Source: Micropterix aruncella
Lineage: Eukaryota > Arthropoda > Insecta > Lepidoptera > Micropterigidae
Length of the DNA stretch: 64,000 nt
Direction: 5' to 3'
NCBI GenBank assembly: GCA_944548615.1
Contig: OX155962.1
Span: 1,638,930-1,702,929 of the forward strand
The translations under genes and the position numbers were made by a program. Under the pieces are notes generated by a model. That model saw only the letters and a list, made by a program, of their open reading frames with translations. It made no database searches and was not told the DNA's origin. Positions 42,692-56,764 of the stretch are shown one piece after another. Numbering within the stretch: position 1 is the first letter of the stretch; every line of letters starts with the position of its first letter.

Positions 42692-43002
42692 AAAAAATCG
42701 AAGACTATCGCGGTTGTTTGACATTATAAATAGGATAGAAAACGAATTTACCGCGTGAAATTTGTAGCACCCGACGTTTCGGTGACGTTGTAGCCGCCGT
42801 TGTCCAGGGTAGACTGAAGATCTGGCAATCCGTTGTTTTGCGGGTAGGCCGCGTACCGGTACGCGTACCGGTACGCGGCCTACCCGCAAAACAACGGATT
42901 GACAGCTCTTCAGTCTACCCTGGACAACGGCGGCTGCAACGTCACCGAAACGTCGGGTGCTAGAAATTTCACGCGGTAAATTCGTTTTCTATCCTATTTA
43001 TA
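42692..43002 (-). mobile_element. Penelope-derived palindrome with 12-bp target duplication
   Basis: A 311-bp insertion is flanked by AGTTGTTTTATT on both sides (42680-42691 and 43003-43014). An uninserted relative of the site is at 41500. Both arms contain the GGTAAATTCG, GAAACGTCGG, CAACGGCGGCTGCAACGTCA and TCAGTCTACCC motifs. The centre (about 42845-42875) is a CGCGTACCGGTACGCG-type perfect palindrome. The left end carries the inverted 3' extension seen at 3334-3353. No protein is encoded. Confidence 0.75.
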
Positions 43003-43129
43003 GTTGTTTTATTGTTATGATATGACTAGTCTTTCGAACTTGTCTATAGTGTACCTAAACTTATTATTTAGCACTTTTACGGATAGAATGTCATATCACG
43101 TCGTACATCAATATGATTTCTGCGACAGA

Positions 43130-44160
43130 GCACCATGTAATCACCTCGTAAGGATTTTCCAGTTTTGCAGCAGAACGAGCAGTCACTCTTTCCTATATTT
43201 GCTAAGTAGTTCAAAATCACTGTTGCGCTTGAGCATATTGACACTTTTCGCTCGTCCGAACGATGTTTGTATGTCTAGTCTAAATGCTAATTTACTGACG
43301 ACCAACTTTCATGGCGCACTAAACAAGTTGGAGTTTGTTTGTACATCTGGGGTTATCTACGTATACATAGCTAGCCGAGTAGCCGAGGCCGTGGCAGTTA
43401 CGACCAACTTTTTAAATCTCATTTTGCAGAATTGCAGGAAGGGTATAGTCATACCTATATTTCACATTTGTATTTAAAAATGCGTAATTTGCAAAGAGCG
43501 TAATTTTTATTTTTTTAATTTATCGACGACGGCTATATTGCTATTATAGATCTGACAATTAATTTAAATTTAGATATTTTTAGTATACCTTTAATCTATA
43601 TCCATGACCATCATATTATTGCCTTGATAATTACGGCTATAGACATTGAGCTCTTTATTTGATCAGAATTTTTGATTATTAGATTATTTTCTATTTAACA
43701 ATGGTTTTTAAACCGATTATAAATTACTAAAATTAATTTATTTTTTCACAGCTATAGCATGATAGTTAATATTCTTAAAAAAATTACATTACATATTTTT
43801 TTTGAGTCATAGACGCATCCGAGTGTGGTGTATTGTATTATACCAAGTGTCAGGACTTATTCCAGGGCAGCGAGCTCTCTAAATTTTTATTCACATATAT
43901 TCGGTAATTAAATAAAAGAAGAGCAAAAAAATATAAATATACATTACCGTCATCATTATAAATTAAAAGTAATTAAAAAACCGGAAAATTTAAAATAGAA
44001 TACAAAAAATTAATATTCTTTTTAAATAAGATAAAATTAAAAAATGACAAATAATATTAAACAATAATAACCAAAATTAATAAATAATATAAAAAGTCAA
44101 CGAAAATAATAAAAATAAGAATTGTCAAGGATAAAATTGATGATTGAAACTGTCTGGATA
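43130..44160. other. Spacer, no gene seen
   Basis: The open frame at 43004-43477 starts inside repeat DNA and has no domain. The remainder is very AT-rich. Confidence 0.45.
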
Positions 44161-44164
44161 TATT

Positions 44165-44890
44165 AATTTATGGATATTTTGCCGGGCGTCATGTCAGTAT
44201 ATTTCCATAGTCTCCTGACTGCTTCAGCAATTAGTCACAGTGCACATAATCGATTAAATGTCGCCGCAACCTCCAACAGGGCCTTAGACGCGATCGTCCT
44301 TCCCAGGGTAGTCGTCCACACGAGGAGGCTACTGAATAAGAGATGAACCATGAGTTCGACCGACCCGAAAACACAATGGATCTTATGGCCCAAGTTGCAC
44401 GAAACCAATCGCTACCACCTACTTGTTACATCTACCTTTTATATAAGAGAAAGCTTCGCTCTTGCAAGCATCCCATCCTCGCGTTCATTAGACTTTGCCC
44501 TTGATCAAACTATTCTCGGCAACTACTTTGAAGCCCTTTCAGCGAATAATGAATTATACTTTAAGTGCTGTCGATAGCGTCACATGCGCTCACAATATTC
44601 TTCTCCTTAATGGACTCGAGTGAGTTTCAAGAAGCTTTTATTACCTCGAAGAGCTAAGGTACCTATAATTTTATATCTCTTACAAGTACAAGTAAGTGGG
44701 TATTGGTTATAATATGGCTGTATACTGACATCAGAAGTGGCAATAACATTGCAGGTGTAGAGGTATATCTTTTTCACTAATTCACTGTAATGTAAAGGAG
44801 TTGACATTTTGGCACTCGTTGTCAGATGTTTAATAGTCAGGAATTCATCCAAAATATATTTTTGTTTTGTTTTAGTTTGCATTGCCTAAG
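44165..44890. other. Spacer with GC-rich repeat fragment
   Basis: 44220-44360 resembles part of the GC-rich island at 37.8-39.0 kb (GAGGAGGCTACTGAATAAGA and ATGAACCATGAG compared with GAGGCTACCAGGTAGGAG and AAACCGTGAG). No gene was found. Confidence 0.4.
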
Positions 44891-44894
44891 TATA

Positions 44895-45300
44895 TTAAGG
44901 CCATCTATGTATATAAAAATGACTGTTGGTAAATCTATCTGTCTTTCCGAGCTTAATAGATTTCGACACTGTTTGACCGATCACCTTCTATATCGTTGAA
45001 CCGATCGCCATGAAAATTGGTGTATATAGATATTTGAACGAGCATAATATTTTCGCGCTATCCACTTTCATGTAACTTGCCACTAGATGGCTTGCGGCAC
45101 ATGATTCTATATTGTTCAATTGAAAATTGGTATACATAGGTATTTGAGAACGGATAATATTTCGCACTATCGACTTTGCTGCAACTCGCTACCAGATGGT
45201 TCTGCAGTACATCAAATTATATACCGTTTAACCGATCGTTACCAAAATTTTACAAATGCAAAAATGGAAGTTTATGATACTAGCATACCTACTAGTAAAT
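44895..45300 (+). repeat. Two-unit repeat, Helitron-like sequence
   Basis: Two units share ATGAAAATTGGTGTATATAG / TGAAAATTGGTATACATAGG, ATAATATTTTCGCGCTATC / ATAATATTTCGCACTATCG, and CCACTAGATGGCTTGCGGCA / TACCAGATGGTTCTGCAGTA, with a spacing of about 120 bp. The same phrases are common in lepidopteran non-autonomous elements. Exact borders are not visible. Confidence 0.45.
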
Positions 45301-46100
45301 ATATGATACTAGTATTTTAAAAACATATTCAAACGAAACAAATTTACTATGCTATAAATAGTTTGCAATGGTTGAATTACAAATTAACAGAAATAACATG
45401 AGCCATTTAGTGTTTTTATTTTATCAACTCTTTATTGAGAAATTTGACAATGGGCGGCTTATTACCATACTGCAATATCTTACAATTAACCCTACTATGG
45501 AGCTTTAATATGTATATGTGCGTGTATTATGTGTATGTATCCCTGTTGTGCGTGTATTATGTGTATGTATGTTGTTGCAGAATTGAAATGCAATTCCAAT
45601 GGAAAATGGTGGCCCATCTGGTAATCGAAACTTGAATCTCGACGAGTCGACTTGTTTCGATGATAATTCAATAAATTATTAGTCGATCTCCATTTTTGTT
45701 TTCTAAGCGCGTTTTACTTAATAATACACATTTTTATTCGTGGAAGAAACACGAAATATAAATGGCTGATAATACCTTCACATGAGGTGTATTATTTTAC
45801 TCGGGAAACCTCGAGAATATGTTTATTGGCCCTTATTGAGTTAGGAATGTGAGTATATCACAAGGAAGCTATCTTTTTACCTCTGCAGCATTGGGATTTC
45901 GAAATTGGTTCGCCGGAAACGCTCTTAAATAGGCGATTTGTATGACTCCAAGCTAGCTTATGGTGGAGTGAGCGCGATATATCAGTAAGTAGACGAATAC
46001 ACGTAAGATAGTATAGTCAAATGCGTACGTTATTAATCATTTGGTAGAGACGGTGGTAAGTATTAAAAATATTAGGAGTCAATAGCAAGAAATAAGAGAT
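45300..46100. other. AT-rich spacer with 30-bp duplication
   Basis: GTGCGTGTATTATGTGTATG occurs at 45518 and again 30 bp later at 45548. No gene was found. Confidence 0.5.
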
Positions 46101-46101
46101 A

Positions 46102-46620
<519 letters not shown>

Positions 46621-47900
46621 CATAAACTTGCTTGAAAGAGATTAAATAGTACGATTCATTTGCGAAATGTTGTAATGATAATTATGCTGTTAATATTTAA
46701 TTGCGCAATCCACGAGCGACAATTTGCTAGGTTTATCTTAAGAAGCAACCTGACATTTGATTGGCGTAGCATAAAGTCTCTTTATATGACAGCAGATCGC
46801 TGAAACTTTCTGAATAGGGATATCAAATTTGATCTTGAAGGGTGAGATTATCTTTCCTTTCACTACGTCTTCTCATTGACATTCAAGTCGGGATTATATA
46901 GTTTAGAATTTATACCCAAGCAAGACACATTGTGGGAAAATGTAAATAATCTATCGTAATGAATACGATATGGTTGTCGTTCAAAGAAATAATGGGATAA
47001 ACATATTTAAACATTTAAACATTTTTAATTATTAGTTAAATTTATACCATTTTATGTTTTTTAAATTAATTTCCATTCTACTTAATATAGTGTGTGGCTA
47101 TCTTAATAACGACACTGAGAAATTTGGTATTAATTTAAACATGTCAAAAATCATAAACTATATTTTTTTCGTGGTTTATATTTTGGAAATACTATATTAT
47201 GCACCAAGGTGATTTTAGCCATCATAATCCTAATTAATGGAACCTACTGCGTAAAATAGTGAAATTCTTAATTTTCTTGGAAATTATTGTTTTTTGGTCA
47301 CGGAGAGAATGATTGCGGTAAAATCCGTTTGTTGTTATCATAGTGAAAATTAAATGAATATTTATTAATTTGACATTTTATTAAAAACACGCATTTTGAA
47401 TCTTTTCAGTAATATTCGGTAGAATTTATTTCTTGTTTAGGTTATTTTTATCAATATAAGTAATATTGACAACAAAAAATATTTAAAGAGGTCTCATGTG
47501 TCAATATAAAAACATATTTTTCGAAAAGCAATCGAAATATATTTTAAAAAATCCCCTGAATATTTCAGAAATTATTTAAATGCGATTTTTTTTTTGAAAA
47601 ATGGTTAAATAAAACGTTATATATACAATCTATCGTAGTCCATTGAAATTATGATTATGACAAACGGATCTTATCGTGATCATTCTCTACGTGATGATGA
47701 AATAACATTTTTCAAAGATATGTTGACAATTTCCATATTTTACGTGGTGATATTCATTTCTTATAATTTTGATAGCCAAACTGAAGTTTTGCTATCAGTA
47801 TTATTATTATTTTAGTGAATACTATAAAAAATATTTTTTAACAGGTTTAGGAGTTTTATTTTATTGGAAGGTGAGATTTAGTACCAAAATTCAAAGTTTC
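46621..47900. other. AT-rich spacer
   Basis: No gene was recognised. Confidence 0.5.
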
Positions 47901-47939
47901 CTTATTAATATGGACGCCTACTGTAATAATTCACTCTTT

Positions 47940-48349
47940 ACCCATCAGCTCGTCTGTCCTGATCTGGTAAGCTGTTTCCCGCTGAACGTTCCGTCGACCC
48001 ACATGGAGAGTATCTCAACTGGTGTCCGCTTGGTTGCGCAACCGTATTGGCGGCGCGACCAGCACGAACGCGTGCACATATTATTTATTACTGGCAGCGC
48101 AACCACGCTGGTAGCGCCAACATTAAATAATATAGCGCTGTATGGTGTGTGTCAGTCACTCGGCCGCCAGTCGCGCTGCTAGTTCTCCCGCACCCTTTTC
48201 CCGCACACTCTTCATTCGCACGCGTACACTGTTTTTTCAAGCCCTTTGTTTAGTTGCAGCGTACGTTACGATGGATAATTTCGACACAGAAAATTTATTA
48301 TCGAAATTCAAAGCCGACCACCTATTAGGGATCGTTCCTCACCGGAATA
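47940..48349 (+). other. Possible 5' exon with MADF-like N-terminus
   Basis: The GC-rich stretch 47940-48260 precedes an ATG at 48271 giving MDNFDTENLLSKFKADHLL. The opening resembles MADF-domain proteins, where NFDTE-L---- leads into the first helix, but the remainder is cut off by a Helitron insertion at 48350. It could be a first exon of a host or transposon gene. No downstream exon was found and the evidence is thin. Confidence 0.25.
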
Positions 48350-48986
48350 TCTTCTTCTTATATATATAAATGAATCGCCGTGCGTTAGTCTCGCAAGATC
48401 TCGAAAATGACTCGACCGATTTGAATTATTATTTTTTTGTTTTGTTTGCCTTGATTCAGGAGTGGTTTACAAATAAAAATATTTAGGAAAAATTAAAAGA
48501 AACAACTGAAAATCGAAAATATCGAAATTGGTCATTTTGGGAAATGGGCCACTTTCAATAGATGGCGTTCGCGGCGATCCTATCGTTTGACAGTTATATT
48601 CATTCCGTGCGATTGTGTAAAATTTCAAAAAGCCGAAAAATCAAAAAGTCGAGAAAGTCAAAAAAGTCAAAAGAGTCGAAAAAGTAAAAAAAGTCAAAAA
48701 AATCGCGAAAGTCGAAAAAGTCGAAAACGTCGAAAAAATCGTAAAAGTCGAAAAAGTCGGAAAAGCATTTATATTTCATCATGTAAATTATATACATTGA
48801 ATTTATTTTAATTACAAACGACTCTCATTTAATCACCAAACGAAACTCAAAACGTAGGTACATGATTCGGCCATATTATAGATTTTAATAAATTGGATTT
48901 GGAAGGTTGATTAGGGTCAATAAACGCTTATGAACAGTTACAATCAAATCAATTTTAGGTGGCACGAAGTTCACCGGGTCATCTAG
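48350..48986 (+). mobile_element. Non-autonomous Helitron with minisatellite
   Basis: It begins with TCTTCTTCTTATATATATAA and ends with GAAGTTCACCGGGTCATCTAG before T. An internal AAGTCGAAA-type minisatellite (48629-48766) expands the middle. There is no coding capacity, though the minisatellite opens a Lys/Ser/Arg-rich frame by chance. Confidence 0.65.
48629..48766. repeat. (AAAAGTCGA)n minisatellite
   Basis: About 15 variants of a 9-bp unit such as GTCGAAAAA and GTCAAAAAA. They generate a repetitive KSRKSRK-like open frame of no clear meaning. Confidence 0.85.
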
Positions 48987-48989
48987 TTC

Positions 48990-49720
48990 TAATATAAATT
49001 TGAAAAAGAAATGTCGCGATTGTGGTCTCTATCTGGTGTCTCGACCTGGTAGCTCAAAGCCACTACGGTGTGCGACTGGTTGCGCCGCCATGGTGTCCCG
49101 GCGGAATAGGGCCCTTTGTGATGTGTTCCGCCCGCTCCGCGTTATTTTACCAATAACCCACTCTTCTCACCGGCGGTGGCCCGTATGAGAGCTTGGGTCC
49201 CCGATCTCCACGCCCCGATCATAAGATCGAGACCCGAACTTTGATAATCACCGGCCTATAAATATGCACATGACAATCCTTTCGAATCCCAAAAAATAAA
49301 GCGATAAGAGCAACTTCAAATATTAGTTAATGCGGTGCGATGCATTTGCGTCGGGGCGTCTGAGCGGTGCCAAAAATATTATAAAAAACATCCAAAAACA
49401 TTAAAAAACGGTTGATTTCAAATTGTTTAGTTTTATGTAGCTATTTTTTTAATGAAGTAAAGAATTTAAGAAAATTGTAATACTAAAAGCATTTGTGAAT
49501 AAAGATTTTTACACGGCTGCCCAACAAATCATTGCGGTGCGGCGCCGCACCGCATCGTGTAGATCTGCCCTCATTTGATCAAATTATAAATTGCTTTGAT
49601 AGTATGCTCCTAATTAAATAAAAATTCTAGCAATTCTCATCTGCAAAAATTACAGAATCGAAAAAAAAATTAAAAAAATATATTTTTAACATGTTAGAAG
49701 TATATTATAATGTAGGTATA
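48990..49720. other. Spacer, GC-rich at 49000-49220
   Basis: The GC-rich part (for example GCGCCGCCATGGTGTCCCGG) has a 62-residue frame without a domain. The remainder is AT-rich. Confidence 0.45.
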
Positions 49721-49722
49721 TC

Positions 49723-50094
49723 ATGAGACATCTTGATTTCAAATCGTTTCAAACCTCCGAAAGTTACTCAGAGAGACTTAACCGTCATAACATTGACTCA
49801 CTCGAGGATAGGCGCCTCCAATATGATATACGTTTTCTGTACAATATTATTAATAATAAAATAGACAGCCCCTATTCTGTTGGCAGAATCTCTTACCGAA
49901 TCCCAAATAATAAGACAAGGGCTCGCGATTTATTTTATCTACCGAGAGTCAATACCAATTATGGTCAAAATATGTATTTTTATAGAGCACTTCAATCATA
50001 TAACCTAAACTTTCAATGTTTTGATATTTTTAATTTATCCTCAAATACTTGCCTCGAAGAAATTAGAAATACGATAAAGAGCCTTCGGGTTTGA
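49723..50094 (+). pseudogene. LINE C-terminal fragment
   Basis: The 123-residue frame has SLEDRRLQYDIRFLYNIINN, IDSPYSVGRISYRIP, ARDLFYLPRVNTNYGQNMYF and YRALQSYN. This is the sequence order at the C-terminus of several LINE polyproteins (L--RR---D--FLYKI-N, then P-------R). The catalytic core is absent. It is followed by about 450 bp of AT-rich 3' sequence. Confidence 0.55.
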
Positions 50095-51030
50095 TTGGTA
50101 TTTCCTCGTCCGATGGGTACGTAGGCTGTGGTAATCGTCACTACACTATAACAATGCTTTCTAGCCAGTATAATGTTTTCTATAAAAGTTCATATGTATA
50201 TTAACATTATAAATACATTGTGATGTATATTATATATATTTATATTAACTATACTTTTACATTTTATTATTAACTTATCATATTATTTATATTAATTTAT
50301 TATTTGTGCACGTGTATGTATGTATATATGTTATATATCATAGAATATCTTAAATACATCTACATAACTCATAATGTGGCTTCCCTATCCCTTTCCCCTT
50401 ACTTAATACTGCATTTTTTTCATAGCTCATTGCGCTGTAACAAAAGATTTAGTTTATTTGTGAAAACTTTTAATTGGCCTTAGATTTGTATAATATGTGT
50501 TAGTATTAAGTATAAAACGCTGTAAGTTTTCCGAAAAATAAAAATAAAATAAAGTAATAATTAGTAGAAAACGTTTGTAATTGTACATTAAATAAATAAA
50601 CGAAATATTATATCTACTATAAAAACGGATGTGAAACTGTTGTTTTATCGAATAAAGAAATAAAATAAATACATGTAGCGTAACTATTGAAATATATGTT
50701 TAGGATATTAGGTGTGACGCACGGTTATGTCACTAGTAAACTGATCACCTAAAGAGACATTGAAAATAGTAAATTCCCTTGGTATCGGGAAATCCAAGGC
50801 CTCCATCGGCCCGGATGCCGACGTGGATGCACTAATCGTCCATTTCTCAAAACACCCTGTCATAATCGACAGCGGCACAAAATCCCTCGCGTTATCGCTG
50901 ATCTCCAACCCTCCGGTCTTCTTTTCAACTCGCTTCCGTTACTTGTGATTTTGTGCTACTTATTTTTAAACGAATAAAGTTGGAGGCCGTGGGAGCAGAT
51001 GGTTTAAGCAACGGCCTACTTGCGCGTATT
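50095..51030. other. Spacer, no gene seen
   Basis: 50740-50990 is GC-richer and has opposing short open frames without domains. It resembles no family that I recognise. Confidence 0.45.
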
Positions 51031-51035
51031 ATTTT

Positions 51036-51150
51036 CTAGCGACCCGTCCCGGCTTCGCACGGGTGCAATTTATTAATAAATAAAATGAGGAATTATAATA
51101 TGTATTTATTTTATAACATTTTTTTATTTATATTTTTTTAAGTATGTCAC
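51036..51150 (-). mobile_element. Helitron 3' end, truncated
   Basis: On the minus strand, GCACCCGTGCGAAGCCGGGA and CGGGTCGCTAG repeat the 3' terminus of the Helitron at 30.6 kb. The other end is not present, because the sequence runs into a (TA)n tract. Confidence 0.65.
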
Positions 51151-51153
51151 AAA

Positions 51154-53639
<2,486 letters not shown>

Positions 53640-53640
<1 letters not shown>

Positions 53641-54040
53641 ATTGTAAATCAGGTTAATTATCATTCTCGTAAAGCATCACAATTTACAGGACATGTAGAA
53701 ATATCTGTCCAAAATGTCTAAATAATCATATATGTCCCCAAAAGGGGTTTAATACCTAAATTTCCTTTCTCAGCTATAAGTCCAGAAATCCAATATTAAT
53801 TTCCACACTTTAAGGTTTTAATTATGCAATGGAGATTACATTTGTTTTTACACAATGAATACAAAGTTTTGGTAGATAAAACATTTAAGGGTCTCTTATA
53901 TATTATGTTGATTTGATAGAAAATGTATTCTCCAATGCATTATATATATGCTAGTGAAATAGTTAGCAGTTCTGTAATTGATTTTAAAACAATATTAGGC
54001 TAAAACACGAAAAATAAGTTTTCATAATTTACAAATTTTT
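53640..54040. other. AT-rich spacer
   Basis: It contains a short perfect palindrome (GATTTACAATATTTGAATAT, about 53625-53650). No gene was recognised. Confidence 0.45.
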
Positions 54041-55570
54041 CACAAAATCAACAACTCTACACAACAAAATTATACAAGATATAATTCAAATCCTGTTTCA
54101 AATTATAACAATAACGAAAACATTCCCTTATATTCATCACAAAAACAAAATTCTCAGCTAATCGTCATTTTTATAAACAATTATTCTCATGCAGATATGC
54201 ATCCCGAACCTACACAAGTTCCTTTAGAAATCCCAATTATTGAAAAATTTGATATCATCAGTTACAAATTCTAATGCTGCACAGGTTCCTATAAATACCG
54301 ATAGACTTGTCGTAAAAAAACTTGTCCTCAAAAATTATAAAACCATAATGAATATTCAGGTTTTATCTAAAGGGCTAAATTTCACACCAACTCCCAAAGT
54401 TGACCATTTCAGTTTTGGAAATGATATAGCAAAATTTTGTCGTAATTTGAGATGGCGTGAGTTTTTTGGCATTCAAGGGGACAAAAAATGGTAATAATAG
54501 TAAATTACATGGACGCACTGGCAAAAATTTCGACAATATTCTAATAAAGAGCCACCCCACTCTTCCAAAAAAATCATCCTGTAGAAAATATTTTACTACA
54601 GTTTTAATGAACAAAGTTACACAACCAACATTTTTTAAACAGCCTCAAACCTACACCTAACTTAACATCTGATGAACTTTCAGCTCTTAAACAATCTAAG
54701 CAAAGATACCAATATCATCATTTTTGCCAGCTGATAAAGGTTCAACTAGTCATCCTTAATAAAAACAGACTACCTATGTAGCTGAAGGTTTGAGGCAACT
54801 CAGAGACGAAAAACTTCCTATAAAAAATTATATAGTGATCCGAATCAAAATTTTGCTAATACAATAAAAAAAATATATTGAACAACAAAAAAACCATTGA
54901 AAAAATTATCAGATGAAGATGTTTAACACTTTTAATTCCTAACCCTATCAGAACACCAAATTTTTTACTTATTGCCAAAAATTCATAAACCTAATAATCC
55001 AGGAAGACCGATAGTAGCTAGTTTTTTAACTCACCCACAGAAAGAATTTCAGCTTTTGTAGATTACTTTCTACAGCCATTTGTAAAAAATCTAAAAGTCA
55101 CACATTAAAGATAGTTTACCATTTTCATCGAGATTCTAAAAAAATACCACAATTCCTAAGGACTGACAAACTTATTACTTGTTACAATTGGACGCTGTCC
55201 TCTCTTTATACAATATTCCCCATGATTTAGGCTTAGAAGCGATTTTCCCATTACCCTTAATCAAAGGGCCCCAGCCCCCAAAATTTCCTTCTACAAATTT
55301 TTCTTTGTAAGTTGGCTGAATTCGTCCTCACTAAGAATGCTTTTTTCTTTTTGAGGATGAATTTTATCTCCAAATTAAAGGTACAGCAATGGGAACAAGA
55401 ATGGCTCCTTCTTATGCGAATCTTTTTCATGGGGTTATTAGAAAATAAAATTTCTTCTTACTCAAAAATTTACAACCACTAATGTGGTATAGGTTTATTG
55501 ATGATATTATATTGTTTTTGGCCCACATGGACATGACACACTCACTGACTTCCTTACAGATTTAAATAAT
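54041..55570 (+). pseudogene. Penelope-like element, direct copy before gap
   Basis: The copy matches 55771-57017 base for base except for extra homopolymer bases at many runs (for example CAAGGGGACAAAAAATGG instead of CAAGGGACAAAAATGG, and GAGCCACCCCACTC instead of GAGCCACCCACTC). It also contains 5' sequence missing from the other copy (54041-54270), encoding an Asn/Gln-rich segment such as YNSNPVSNYNNNENIPLYSS. It stops at a 200-N gap. The frames are broken by the extra bases, which suggests low-quality sequence, not decay. Confidence 0.75.
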
Positions 55571-55770
55571 NNNNNNNNNNNNNNNNNNNNNNNNNNNNNN
55601 NNNNNNNNNNNNNNNNNNNNNNNNNNNNNNNNNNNNNNNNNNNNNNNNNNNNNNNNNNNNNNNNNNNNNNNNNNNNNNNNNNNNNNNNNNNNNNNNNNNN
55701 NNNNNNNNNNNNNNNNNNNNNNNNNNNNNNNNNNNNNNNNNNNNNNNNNNNNNNNNNNNNNNNNNNNNNN
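55571..55770. other. Assembly gap, exactly 200 N
   Basis: Two hundred consecutive N. A round length of this kind is a placeholder, so the real distance is unknown. Confidence 0.98.
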
Positions 55771-55815
55771 GCTGCACAGGTTCCTATAAATACCGATAGA
55801 CTTGTCGTAAAAAAC

Positions 55816-56238
55816 TTGTCCTCAAAAATTATAAACCATAATGAATATTCAGTTTTATCTAAAGGGCTAAATTTCACACCAACTCCCAAAGTTGACCATT
55901 TCAGTTTTGGAAATGATATAGCAAAATTTTGTCGTAATTTGAGATGGCGTGAGTTTTGGCATTCAAGGGACAAAAATGGTAATAATAGTAAATTACATGA
56001 CGCACTGGCAAAATTTCGACAATATTCTAATAAAGAGCCACCCACTCTTCCAAAAAATCATCCTGTAGAAATATTTACTACAGTTTTAATGAACAAAGTT
56101 ACACAACCAACATTTTTAAACAGCCTCAAACCTACACCTAACTTAACATCTGATGAACTTTCAGCTCTTAACAATCTAAGCAAAGATACCAATATCATCA
56201 TTTTGCCAGCTGATAAAGGTTCAACTAGTCATCCTTAA
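55816..56238 (+). pseudogene. Penelope-like N-terminal segment
   Basis: The frame starts after the gap and includes LSKGLNFTPTPKVDHFSFGN, LAKFRQYSN, TPNLTSDELSALNNLSKDTN and IIILPADKGS. The last phrase is a common early reverse transcriptase motif in Penelope-like proteins (I--ADKG). A one-base change near 56228 ends the frame before the next conserved block. It belongs together with the two downstream frames. The N-terminal portion preceding the gap is missing here. Confidence 0.75.
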
Positions 56239-56267
56239 TAAAACAGACTACCTATGTAGCTGAAGGT

Positions 56268-56690
56268 TTGAGGCAACTCAGAGACGAAACTTCCTATAAA
56301 AAATTATATAGTGATCCGAATCAAAATTTTGCTAATACAATAAAAAAATATATTGAACAACAAAAAACCATTGAAAAATTATCAGATGAAGATGTTAACA
56401 CTTTAATTCCTAACCCTATCAGAACACCAAATTTTTACTTATTGCCAAAAATTCATAAACCTAATAATCCAGGAAGACCGATAGTAGCTAGTTTTAACTC
56501 ACCCACAGAAAGAATTTCAGCTTTTGTAGATTACTTTCTACAGCCATTTGTAAAAAATCTAAAGTCACACATTAAAGATAGTTACCATTTCATCGAGATT
56601 CTAAAAAATACCACAATTCCTAAGACTGACAACTTATTACTTGTTACAATTGACGCTGTCTCTCTTTATACAATATTCCCCATGATTTAG
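56268..56690 (+). pseudogene. Penelope-like reverse transcriptase, fingers and palm
   Basis: The frame contains LRDETSYKKLYSDPNQNF, PNFYLLPKIHKPNNPGRPIV, ASFNSPTERISAFVDYFLQP and LLLVTIDAVSLYT. YLLPKIHK--NPGRPIV and the catalytic-Asp region with T-DA-SLYT are standard Penelope reverse transcriptase motifs. The frame ends at a stop caused by a missing base near 56671, just after motif A. The same region in the direct copy shows different frame errors. Confidence 0.8.
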
Positions 56691-56764
56691 GCTTAGAAGC
56701 GATTTCCCATTACCTTAATCAAAGGCCCAGCCCCCAAATTCCTTCTACAAATTTTCTTTGTAAG

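Noticed and set aside
43004..43477. 157-residue open frame on the plus strand
   Set aside because: It begins in a dispersed repeat next to the Penelope palindrome, and has no recognisable domain or codon bias. It is probably chance.
48587..48811. Lys/Arg/Ser-rich open frame
   Set aside because: It is produced by a 9-bp minisatellite inside a non-autonomous Helitron.
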